Positions 54,208 to 61,783 of a DNA stretch of 61,783 nt are shown here, in pieces. The stretch lies in IMG/VR virus record IMGVR_UViG_3300030102_000228, positions 1 through 61,783 of that record. One strand, 5' to 3'. The translations under genes were made by a program, and so were the position numbers. The stretch's first letter is position 1, and every line of letters begins with the position of its first letter. A model generated the notes under the pieces. It was not told the DNA's origin, did not search any database, and worked only from the letters and a program-made list of their open reading frames with translations. This DNA comes from a virus.

Positions 54208-55794
54208 TTATGGTTTTTTACGTACTTTGAAATTGCTCTGTAAAATGTTTTTACGCATCCCTGTTAAGAACGCGAGTTCTTTATCCAGCTCTCGTGTTAC
54301 AGCTTTTTCTTTTTCTCTAAATCTTCTTTTTAGTTCATTAATAGCTTCTGTCTGCTTAGTTTCATCACCGCCGATTGTTGTAACATTTGCTATTTGCACT
54401 TCTAGATCTTCTTGAATACCTGCTAGAATTATACCTTTTCTTTGTGCTAAGTCATTTATACCGTTAGTTATGACTTGTAGCCTTCTAGATTTATCTTCTA
54501 TTCGGTTAGCTTCTTCTCTTATGTCGTTGAATCTCTGTTGGTATATGACTGTTTGATTGCCAATAAGTAATTTGTTTTGGTCTGAAACCCCATCCAAAAT
54601 TACTCTTAGCTGGTTAGCACGTTCCGCATCTTTTGACTCAGCGTTTCTTACATCAATCCTAAGCAGTCTTTCCATGTCTGCATTTGCATTCTCATCAAAC
54701 TGCTTCTGCATTGTGCTTAGAGCGTTAATTGATGTTCGTCTATCTGCAGCGGCATCACTTGCAGCGGCGCCAGCTTGTGCATCAGCAGCTTCTCTAATGT
54801 CTTGGCTTTTAGCTATAACATCTTTAAACGCTTTATCTCGTCTATTAAACAGCTCTGATGCACCTTTTTGCTGTGCAAGAGCTTCATTCAATGAGCCTGC
54901 AGCATATCCTGCACCAGTCAGACCTATTGTAGATTTACCAGCTCCCCCTATAAGACCCTTTTTTAGTCTGTTTTGGCGTAGTAATTCTGGGTCTAAGAAC
55001 TGCTCTTCTAACGCTTTACGCTCCCTGTTTAGGTCACTTATAGTTTTTGCTTCGGTAGGAGTGTAACCTATTCTAGACAGAGACTCATCGTATCTATCTG
55101 CGCTCGCCTGCTTTGGATCTGTCTGAAGAGCTGCTATGCCTGTTTTCAACTGCTCTGTAAAAGGATTTGCACTACGATCAATACTGTAGTTCTTTGCATC
55201 TAGTTGATCTGCTCCTTTTGGAAGTTGATCTAAATTAGGTTTAGCTAGCATATCAGGTGTAAGTATACCTGTTTCTAAAAACTGCTGAGTATCTATGTTT
55301 TTCTTAGCAGATCGTTGATCTAGCCTTTGCAGCAGCGCCAGTTTTTGTTCTCTAGGAATGTCTAAGTTTTGTATGCGTTCTACTTCTGCTTGGTAATCAT
55401 CTCCAAAACCAACAGACCCAGCAGTAGCAAAACCTACGATACCACCTTCTGCCATACCCATAGTTGGAGCGCGACCTGCAATACCTGTTTGAGCTACTCT
55501 CCGCAAATTACTTTGTTGTTGGGCTTGTTTTTGCCGCAGTGCGCTCCCTACACCTTGCGCCACTTGGTTCTGAGTAAGCCCCATTACCTCTCGTTCACGC
55601 TGTTGTTTTATGGTTGCAGGGTTCATCTGCAAAGACATATTAATCTGTTTAACAGCTTGTTCTTTTTCAGCTTTCAGTTGTTGCAGTGCAATAAGGTCTA
55701 TCAGATCTTTACTCATCTGATATCTGCGCTGAAGCAAATTAGGGTTGCTGCGGAATCTGTCTTTAAGATTGTTTACTTGTTGTGTTAACTGCAT
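54208..55794 (-). CDS. Coiled-coil internal virion protein
   Basis: 528 residues, mostly helical: LTQQVNNLKDRFRSNPNLLQ, a Gln-rich stretch (NQVAQGVGSALRQKQAQQQS), then EGGIVGFATAGSVGFG near residue 118, a motif that recurs in marine phage virion proteins, and a long C-terminal coiled coil. It lies between two other ejection-type genes. Likely internal core; not catalytic. Confidence 0.72.
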   Translation of the reverse strand: MQLTQQVNNLKDRFRSNPNLLQRRYQMSKDLIDLIALQQLKAEKEQAVKQINMSLQMNPATIKQQREREVMGLTQNQVAQGVGSALRQKQAQQQSNLRRVAQTGIAGRAPTMGMAEGGIVGFATAGSVGFGDDYQAEVERIQNLDIPREQKLALLQRLDQRSAKKNIDTQQFLETGILTPDMLAKPNLDQLPKGADQLDAKNYSIDRSANPFTEQLKTGIAALQTDPKQASADRYDESLSRIGYTPTEAKTISDLNRERKALEEQFLDPELLRQNRLKKGLIGGAGKSTIGLTGAGYAAGSLNEALAQQKGASELFNRRDKAFKDVIAKSQDIREAADAQAGAAASDAAADRRTSINALSTMQKQFDENANADMERLLRIDVRNAESKDAERANQLRVILDGVSDQNKLLIGNQTVIYQQRFNDIREEANRIEDKSRRLQVITNGINDLAQRKGIILAGIQEDLEVQIANVTTIGGDETKQTEAINELKRRFREKEKAVTRELDKELAFLTGMRKNILQSNFKVRKKP

Positions 55795-55805
55795 CTCACA
55801 AACCC

Positions 55806-56765
55806 CTAAGTAATAAGTTTATTAATATCAAATGTGTCTTCCTGTGGTTCGTCATCACTAAACAAACCTGTCACAAAGTCATAACCTTTACCAAACAGAT
55901 CATTTACAAACTCACTACCACCAAGCTGATCATACAAATCCATCAAACCACCAGCAGTACCTGATATTTCAGACAGTAAGCTAGGCTGTTGATAGCTATA
56001 ATTTTGCGCTGCAAGTGGTAGCCCCTGCAACAGAGACTGCATATACTGAACCTGTTTGTATGGAAAATCACGCTCTTCTTCAAACTGTCCACGGTCTGCT
56101 TTAATACCTTCGCTTTCAATACCACGCTGTATACCACCCAGATTTGACAGAGCAGATAATGCTGCTAGACCTTGATTTAGTTGTTGTCCTGATGCTGTCT
56201 GAAGTCTGTTTTGCTCAGTATTAAACTGCTGCTGCGCACGATTGAAGGCATCTCTATACCCCTGCCCTGTTATGCCAGCTAGATTAGACGCTAAGTTTCT
56301 AGCACCTTCAGATTCCATTATGGCTTGCCGAGAACCACCAAATGCACCTGCTCTAGTCAGCCTACCTGCATCCTGTACACGTTGTATTTCTGCTTGACGG
56401 CGAGCTTCATCAATCTGTGGCTGTAAAGCAGCAGTCAGATACGGGTTCATATACTGTGCAGCAACCCCTTCGTCTGTAAACGACTGTGGAGTGTAAGATA
56501 TATTTTCTGTTGGCATGGCTAGTGATGCAAGACCTGACGCAGCGTCAAAGGCTTGTTGCTGTAAGTCAGATGCTCCTGCAGTAAGAGGCCCAAGATAAGC
56601 TTGATATCCTTCGTTAGCCAAAGCCTGCCCACGCCCAAGCATATCGGTGACGTATGGACCAACATAATTTGATAGAGCGGATTCAGTACTCGTCTGCTTC
56701 CCGATTAAAGGATCAGTTACTGTTACTTCTTCGCCTACTTCAGTGCCTGTTGCTGTATCTGCCAT
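55806..56765 (-). CDS. Internal virion protein, 319 aa
   Basis: 319 residues: a Val/Thr-rich start, then helical Ala/Gln-rich regions (MLGRGQALANEGYQAYLGPL, EARRQAEIQRVQDAGRLTRA) and a GAFGGSRQAIMESEGARNLA segment, which recurs in marine phage ejection proteins. The C-terminus is hydrophobic/acidic (FVTGLFSDDEPQEDTFDINK). Its order among the giant proteins suggests a core or ejection component. Confidence 0.72.
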   Translation of the reverse strand: MADTATGTEVGEEVTVTDPLIGKQTSTESALSNYVGPYVTDMLGRGQALANEGYQAYLGPLTAGASDLQQQAFDAASGLASLAMPTENISYTPQSFTDEGVAAQYMNPYLTAALQPQIDEARRQAEIQRVQDAGRLTRAGAFGGSRQAIMESEGARNLASNLAGITGQGYRDAFNRAQQQFNTEQNRLQTASGQQLNQGLAALSALSNLGGIQRGIESEGIKADRGQFEEERDFPYKQVQYMQSLLQGLPLAAQNYSYQQPSLLSEISGTAGGLMDLYDQLGGSEFVNDLFGKGYDFVTGLFSDDEPQEDTFDINKLIT

Positions 56766-56772
56766 ATCTACC

Positions 56773-58452
56773 TCACACTGGCATTACAGATTGTGGTTTA
56801 ATCTGCTTGCCTTGTTTAGTTGTGCCTGTTCGTGCTTTTCTAACTCTGTCCATCATATTGTAAAGCTGCTGCGCACCTGCATTTGAGTTACCATTACCCA
56901 AACCACTTACAACATCTGCAGCTACGACAAACTCCCCACCAGAAAGTGCAGCAGGATCTTTATTGTCAATACTGCTTGGAATCGAGTCTGCCATACCGTC
57001 AGCCATACTATTTAAATACCTAGAAGGCATCATACCAGCTAACCCCCCAGGTGCATAGGCATAGCCACCTCTAGCCATTGGTTGTTCTACTGGCTGTGTT
57101 CTTACTGGTGGTTGATTCAAAGGATTAGCTTGGTTCATCTGTTGTAAAGCTAAAGCATCCTGCGCCGCGTTTGTAGCTGCTATACCAGCATTTTCTGGAG
57201 TAGTGTACCGCATATCAGTAAAATAACGTCTACCACCTGACCCAGGGCGGCGGTCAGTAGCATAGTCTACAGGAACTTGTCTACGTGTGCCTACGTAGGT
57301 AGGTATTTTACCTTGATATCCTGCTTTAGGATCGCCGCCTGCAGGTGCGCCTAGTTTATCAAAAAGATCAAGTCCTAAAGCCTGTCCTACACCTACACCT
57401 GCTGTCAGTGCCTGTTTCCAATCTATTTCTCCGTCCCCAAGAACCGCATCAAGAGCGGCAGTACCTAGCACTGGTAACGCAGCTTCTCCTATATCTCCTA
57501 AATTTATATTAGCGTCTTTTGGATCGGGTTGTGTGCCTGTTGTTGTAGCAGTGGTAGTTGCTATATTTTCTGCAGCTACATCCGATGTGGTGGCATTTGG
57601 ATCAAAAGTTTGATCTACAGGCTGAGTTGTAGCTACTGTTGATACTTTTTCTGGATCTGCACTTTTTCCCAAGCCCCTATCATCAGCTACAAGACCTGCA
57701 TCTATTAAGTCATCAAGTGTGAATTTTCCGTCTTCACCACCAAACCGTTCTACAAACTCTTCCATTGTACCGCCAGTTGGTGGAGGAGCTGCGTCTGTTT
57801 TAGGTTTGTCGGCTGGTGGCATAAACTTTGGAGCGTCTGTATCAAAATAAGTTTTTGGAACGCTGTATCTTTCACCTTCAGAATCATACGCATACATAAA
57901 CCCAGGCTGAGGCTCTACCGCAGCATATGCCTTTGGAAAACCTTTATAGCCCGCCTCTTCGGGGCTTTTAGATAATCCTTTTGGCACATCATCCATGTAA
58001 TCTGCTTTTGGGTTGCCCCCTATTCTTTTTACATACGCTTCGTATGCTGCATCATCTTTACCGATTGCGGTGCTACCAGCCATACCAAAGTATGGAGAAT
58101 AGGTCATAGCCATACCAGCAAGTTCACCAGCCTCTTTTTCCTTCTGTCTTTTTTTGTACTCTGGAGAATCGTAGTATCGTGGGTCTATTCTATACTTTGG
58201 AGCTTGCCCGCCAAAAAGGTTTACCATATCACCGTTTGCAAAACCTACGATGCCACCTTTTGCTTTGAATTCTTTACCTAAATTTTGTTTTCCTGCCTGT
58301 TGACGATCTAGCAGCCGCTTACCGAGGTCATACCGTTCGCCTACCATGTTATTTAACCCAGTGACAGCTGAATTAAGTAGGGCTTTTCTGTCGGCAATAC
58401 TCATACTACGTAGTTTAGCATCTAATGCTGCTATGTCTTTGATACCGCTCAT
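56773..58452 (-). CDS. Internal virion protein with GGIVGF motif
   Basis: 559 residues. Basic N-terminus with KAKGGIVGFANGDMVN near residue 64, then long Pro/Thr/Asp-rich linkers (DFDPNATTSDVAAENIATTT-type), and a C-terminal block RGGYAYAPGGLAGMMPSRYL, ALSGGEFVVAADVVSGLGNG that is common in marine phage proteins of unknown role. It overlaps the next gene by one base. Likely packaged or ejected; no catalytic residues seen. Confidence 0.72.
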   Translation of the reverse strand: MSGIKDIAALDAKLRSMSIADRKALLNSAVTGLNNMVGERYDLGKRLLDRQQAGKQNLGKEFKAKGGIVGFANGDMVNLFGGQAPKYRIDPRYYDSPEYKKRQKEKEAGELAGMAMTYSPYFGMAGSTAIGKDDAAYEAYVKRIGGNPKADYMDDVPKGLSKSPEEAGYKGFPKAYAAVEPQPGFMYAYDSEGERYSVPKTYFDTDAPKFMPPADKPKTDAAPPPTGGTMEEFVERFGGEDGKFTLDDLIDAGLVADDRGLGKSADPEKVSTVATTQPVDQTFDPNATTSDVAAENIATTTATTTGTQPDPKDANINLGDIGEAALPVLGTAALDAVLGDGEIDWKQALTAGVGVGQALGLDLFDKLGAPAGGDPKAGYQGKIPTYVGTRRQVPVDYATDRRPGSGGRRYFTDMRYTTPENAGIAATNAAQDALALQQMNQANPLNQPPVRTQPVEQPMARGGYAYAPGGLAGMMPSRYLNSMADGMADSIPSSIDNKDPAALSGGEFVVAADVVSGLGNGNSNAGAQQLYNMMDRVRKARTGTTKQGKQIKPQSVMPV

Positions 58453-61403
58453 TATTTAGTCCTCATAATTTTTAGTATCTCGTCTGTGGCATCCACACTT
58501 CCGCCCTGTTTATAGGGACTTGGAAACTTTCTTTCCTGTGACGGGTTAGCAAATATGCTGCTAAAATCATAGAAGTAATCTATTTGTGCAGGATCTGGAG
58601 TTTTTACGTCCACTCTTTGATTTGCAGCTATAACCCCTCTTAGATAATCTTCTTGTTGTTTTTTAGCACGTTGTCTACCAGCTCTTAATAACTCGTCCTG
58701 TATTGTTTGTACCAGATTTGTGGTTACATTTGTATCTATATTTTGCGTTGGGTCTATTTTCGTGTCAACCGTTGCATCTGGCTGTATATTTGTGTCAGGT
58801 GTTGGATCAACTACAGGATCAACTACAGGATCAGGTGTAGGTTCAACTACAGGATCAACTATAGGATCAACCACTGGGTCAGGTGTAGGATCAGGTGTTG
58901 GATCAACGATAGGATCAGGTGTTGGATCTGGTGTTGGATCAACTATAGGATCAGGTGTTGGATCAACTATAGGATCAGGTGTTGTATCAACAGGATCAGG
59001 TGTAGGGTCGGGTGTTGTATCGACAGGATCAGGTGTGGGATCAGGCTGCTGGTTTAACAGTATATTTCGTGTGGCATCAGGAATGTAATCTAACACTAAC
59101 TGATACAAATCCTGATTAGGGTCTACAACACCTGTAAACTTCTCTATGTCACTTGTAACTACAGTATCTGGATTAAGACCCGCTCTTCTATAGGCATCCC
59201 TTACATCCTGTGTTGAGTTTGTAAACGGGTCTAAGAAATCAATAATCTCTTGTGTTTTATCTTTTTTGGTCTGCTCGTCTACTATAAACCCAGAGTTTAT
59301 CAGTGCATCTATCTGATCTTGTGAAGCCTCAAACCCGTATCCATACTCTCCTAGTTGATCTGCTACAAAATCTGCCGTTACTCGCTGCCCTGCATAGTTT
59401 GCAACTGATGTATCTAAGTCAGTTTCTGGGGTTGCACCCACAAAAGTATTTATATCTTTTTGAGTAAATTTATACGGTATTTCACTGTTTTGTGAATAGT
59501 TCACAGCAGCGTCATAAGCCTCAGTAGGAGACACATAACCTTCGTCATAAACTGCATTTAGCAGGGTAGTCTGTGTCCCTGTGTCTGTAATACCAGCATT
59601 GGCTAGCTGCTGTTGTGCTACTGCCGCACCTTCTGCCGTACTAGGAGCAGAACTAAGAATGGTTCTAACTTCTGGGTTAAATATAGACACTGCATTAGCA
59701 ACAGCATCTCCAGTAGATACTACGCCTGTTACTGACGTTGAAGTACCTGCCCCAGCTATCATACCCAAGATAGCGTTAGCAGTTACATTACCAACTGAAT
59801 CTCGGCTTGGGTCTAGCTTTACTAGTTCAGTCTCAAGGTATACTTGAGGAAGAGCTTCTTCTAAGCCTTCTGAAGCAGTTTCTCTAAATACAATTTCTAC
59901 AGCTTCTTCAAACCCAGAGTTTTTATTACCCCCAAACAACTTTCTATTTAGAGTGCTAGCATTAACGCCAGTATTTATGCTTGTAAATGTAAGTAAGGCG
60001 ATATTACCAGCTACAATAGCTTTATCTCTAGCGAAGTTCTGTGCGTCTGCATCGCTGTATCCTGCTTTTTTAGCTACTTCATACGCTTCATTGTATGCTG
60101 AGTTTGCCGTGCCACCCCAAGACTCTGCAGCATCTGCCATTGTAGCGGTAGCAAACCCAACCTTTTTCCCATATTCTTCTGCTATTTCTTTACCCGCAGC
60201 TTTAAACCCTGCTTTTGTTAGGTTAGCGGCTCCTCCACTAAGGAGGAATAGCGGCAATTCTTCTACAATTTCTTTGCCTATGACTTCTGCAGCAAACACT
60301 GCTTTATTATCCCAAGCTGCCCCTGCAATAGCTTTTGCGGTACGCCACATTCGATCCATACCAGACAGAGGAGAACCGTCTTTGTTGGTAGCCATTACTG
60401 GATTGCCATTTTCGTCTAAGACGGGGTTGCCCTCCTCATCTAGTTCAAAGTTGGCATTTGCTACCCTGTCTCTTATATTTTCTACACTCTGCTGATAGCC
60501 TTCTGACTGTGCGCCCTTTGCGATAGTTTTTAAATCGTCTGCTATTTCTGCTAACGGAGTGCTGCTAGGGTCTATGCCAAACAAGATTGCTAGACCATTC
60601 ATGTTTTCAAGAAGCGTACCTGTTCCACCCACGCCTACGTTAACCACATAGTCTTGGAAACCGTCACTATTTATTACGTTTCGTACTGTTTCGCTGTTGT
60701 CGTATATAAGCTCTGCTAATTCTATAAACGGTTCTGTGTAGAAGTCATAAACTGCACTGCCTGCTTCTTTAGCTAACTGCCCAACTGTAGACGCAAATCC
60801 TACCTGATCCTCACGCTGCAGGTCGGCTAGAGATAAACCACCATCATTTTGTACTTCATCTAAAATCTGAACACCCGCTGTAACTCTAAGCTTTGCTGGT
60901 TTACCATCGTCACCAAGACTACCCTCACTATCCGTAGGAATAAGAGGAATAAACTCTCCGTCCCGTGTTACGTCACTTACAGCTCGCCATACTTGGTAGT
61001 ATTTTCCGTCACCATCGATACTTTGTTGAATACCCCTACTTGCATAAGTACCTTCGTTAATAACTCTCCCGTCAACAGAGGTTTCTTTTATTATTCTAGT
61101 GCCGTCATCATCGATAAAATCACTCTTTAGAGTGAACATACCCAGCTTGTCATTGTAGGTTGGTGTAGGCACGGAAAACTTTACGTTTTCCCATTTGATC
61201 AGACCGTCATCTTGTGTTTTTAGTCTTGCCCGCCCCGCAACGATGTCTGCATCTGATACGCCCTCTACACGCCCTATTTCATTAGGGCCAGATGCAAAGC
61301 TCATTTCAAATATGTCTTGTTCAGAAACTCCCTTGTCAACAAGATCTTTTCTTATTTCTGGGTTTATAGTTTTTTCTAACTCTGCCCGCACCTCAGTTGC
61401 CAT
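58452..61403 (-). CDS. Large virion protein, C-terminal part (983 codons)
   Basis: The frame opens at an internal Met (61403) and encodes 983 residues. Domains: an N-terminal region near-identical to the 5' partial gene, helical Ala-rich segments (about 380-520), then Pro-Asp repeats (TPDPTPDPVDTTPDP) near residues 786-868, and a basic end. In the right-hand copy a 37-base deletion upstream of 61403 shifts the frame, so the true protein probably begins in the stretch at 2401. Ejection-type role inferred from size and position. Confidence 0.75.
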   Translation of the reverse strand: MATEVRAELEKTINPEIRKDLVDKGVSEQDIFEMSFASGPNEIGRVEGVSDADIVAGRARLKTQDDGLIKWENVKFSVPTPTYNDKLGMFTLKSDFIDDDGTRIIKETSVDGRVINEGTYASRGIQQSIDGDGKYYQVWRAVSDVTRDGEFIPLIPTDSEGSLGDDGKPAKLRVTAGVQILDEVQNDGGLSLADLQREDQVGFASTVGQLAKEAGSAVYDFYTEPFIELAELIYDNSETVRNVINSDGFQDYVVNVGVGGTGTLLENMNGLAILFGIDPSSTPLAEIADDLKTIAKGAQSEGYQQSVENIRDRVANANFELDEEGNPVLDENGNPVMATNKDGSPLSGMDRMWRTAKAIAGAAWDNKAVFAAEVIGKEIVEELPLFLLSGGAANLTKAGFKAAGKEIAEEYGKKVGFATATMADAAESWGGTANSAYNEAYEVAKKAGYSDADAQNFARDKAIVAGNIALLTFTSINTGVNASTLNRKLFGGNKNSGFEEAVEIVFRETASEGLEEALPQVYLETELVKLDPSRDSVGNVTANAILGMIAGAGTSTSVTGVVSTGDAVANAVSIFNPEVRTILSSAPSTAEGAAVAQQQLANAGITDTGTQTTLLNAVYDEGYVSPTEAYDAAVNYSQNSEIPYKFTQKDINTFVGATPETDLDTSVANYAGQRVTADFVADQLGEYGYGFEASQDQIDALINSGFIVDEQTKKDKTQEIIDFLDPFTNSTQDVRDAYRRAGLNPDTVVTSDIEKFTGVVDPNQDLYQLVLDYIPDATRNILLNQQPDPTPDPVDTTPDPTPDPVDTTPDPIVDPTPDPIVDPTPDPTPDPIVDPTPDPTPDPVVDPIVDPVVEPTPDPVVDPVVDPTPDTNIQPDATVDTKIDPTQNIDTNVTTNLVQTIQDELLRAGRQRAKKQQEDYLRGVIAANQRVDVKTPDPAQIDYFYDFSSIFANPSQERKFPSPYKQGGSVDATDEILKIMRTK
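58803..59046. repeat. Short tandem repeats encoding Pro-Asp linker
   Basis: Variants of GGATCAGGTGTTGGATC and GGATCAACTATAGGATC alternate over about 240 bases. On the minus strand they encode Thr-Pro-Asp-Pro and Val-Asp-Pro units, a flexible or extended linker prone to slippage. Confidence 0.85.
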
Positions 61404-61783
61404 GTCAGAAATATCTGCGACTTTGAGTTCATCCAGTGATCTTCGTTCAGCTTCGTTACAGATATGCCAAGTTCTTTTAGCGTGCCAGTTATGGCTCTAT
61501 TCTGCTCAACTTCTAGCTGTTTAGCGTGTTGTTCTGCGTTGATCGGTGCATTAGTAGCACGGCCTTCATTTATGTAATGGCTAAACGCATCGGTATCCGC
61601 ATCAAGATTATTTAATTTTTTGTATTCTTCTTCGTTAAATACGCCCTGCCCACCAGTAAGAGCTTCGGTTATTACTTTGTTTTGGAACTCATATAATGGT
61701 TTTAGATCTTCAGACAGTTTATCTGAGTCTTGGCGTAGGTTATCTATAGCTTCTTCGTATGCTTTTTGGTTGTCTTCTAAATT
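60617..61783. repeat. Right copy of divergent terminal overlap
   Basis: Matches 1-1213 in the same orientation; the two differ by many substitutions, in-frame indels of 12 and 3 bases, and a 37-base deletion near 61440 that breaks the reading frame. Total length difference is 46 bases, exactly the sum of these indels. Confidence 0.92.

Noticed and set aside
58803-59046. Tandem repeats taken as a non-coding satellite or origin iteron
   Set aside because: They keep frame inside a large gene and encode a regular Pro-Asp linker.

Overview
The window is almost certainly the genome of an uncultured tailed phage (Caudoviricetes), podovirus-like: it carries a small/large terminase pair, an 808-residue portal, a Mu gpT-like capsid protein, P22 gp4-like and gp10-like connector and tail genes, and very large internal virion proteins, but no sheath or obvious tape measure. 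A T4-type lysozyme, a three-TM holin and spanin-like candidates point to a Gram-negative host. Several small protein types (DUF5872-like, DUF6321-like, virion proteins with a GGIVGF motif) recur, to my knowledge, in marine phage collections, so a marine bacterial host is likely; the host cannot be named. No integrase, tRNA, rRNA, CRISPR or phage RNA polymerase was seen, so the phage is probably lytic and uses host RNA polymerase.

Layout. The two ends are near-copies (1-1213 and 60617-61783, about 90-95 percent identical by eye, with indels). The simplest reading is a circular or circularly permuted map of about 60.6 kb opened inside one virion gene. On that circle there are two arms. The leftward arm starts at a promoter-bearing region near 27.5 kb and runs through HNH endonuclease, terminase, portal, co-chaperonin, scaffold, capsid, a cluster of tiny basic proteins, connectors, fibres, lysis genes and tail proteins, crosses the window ends, and finishes with giant internal virion proteins at 47458. 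The rightward arm starts at 27913 and carries early genes of unknown function, an operon of DUF3150-like/MoxR ATPase/metallopeptidase-VWA proteins, many small zinc proteins, then replication genes: family A DNA polymerase, Cas4-like exonuclease, SNF2-type helicase, ssDNA-binding protein and a DUF927 primase-helicase. The arms converge at a strong bidirectional terminator (47421-47457).

The most striking non-coding feature is a perfect 18-bp palindrome (GTTAGGGAATTCCCTAAC) found ten times, only between 27.8 and 40.7 kb, nearly always between a stop codon and the next ribosome binding site. It marks the early-gene arm and is a candidate operator or RNA-processing element of an undescribed regulon. 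A 700-bp gene-free region (28851-29549) holds two of these palindromes, a triplicated 34-nt repeat, helically phased AATGTTC repeats, an exact consensus sigma-70 promoter and a stem-loop whose 18-nt loop is complementary to early-gene Shine-Dalgarno regions: a candidate origin and early control region. A second structured region (35832-35950) has three stem-loops in a row, the last abutting a start codon.
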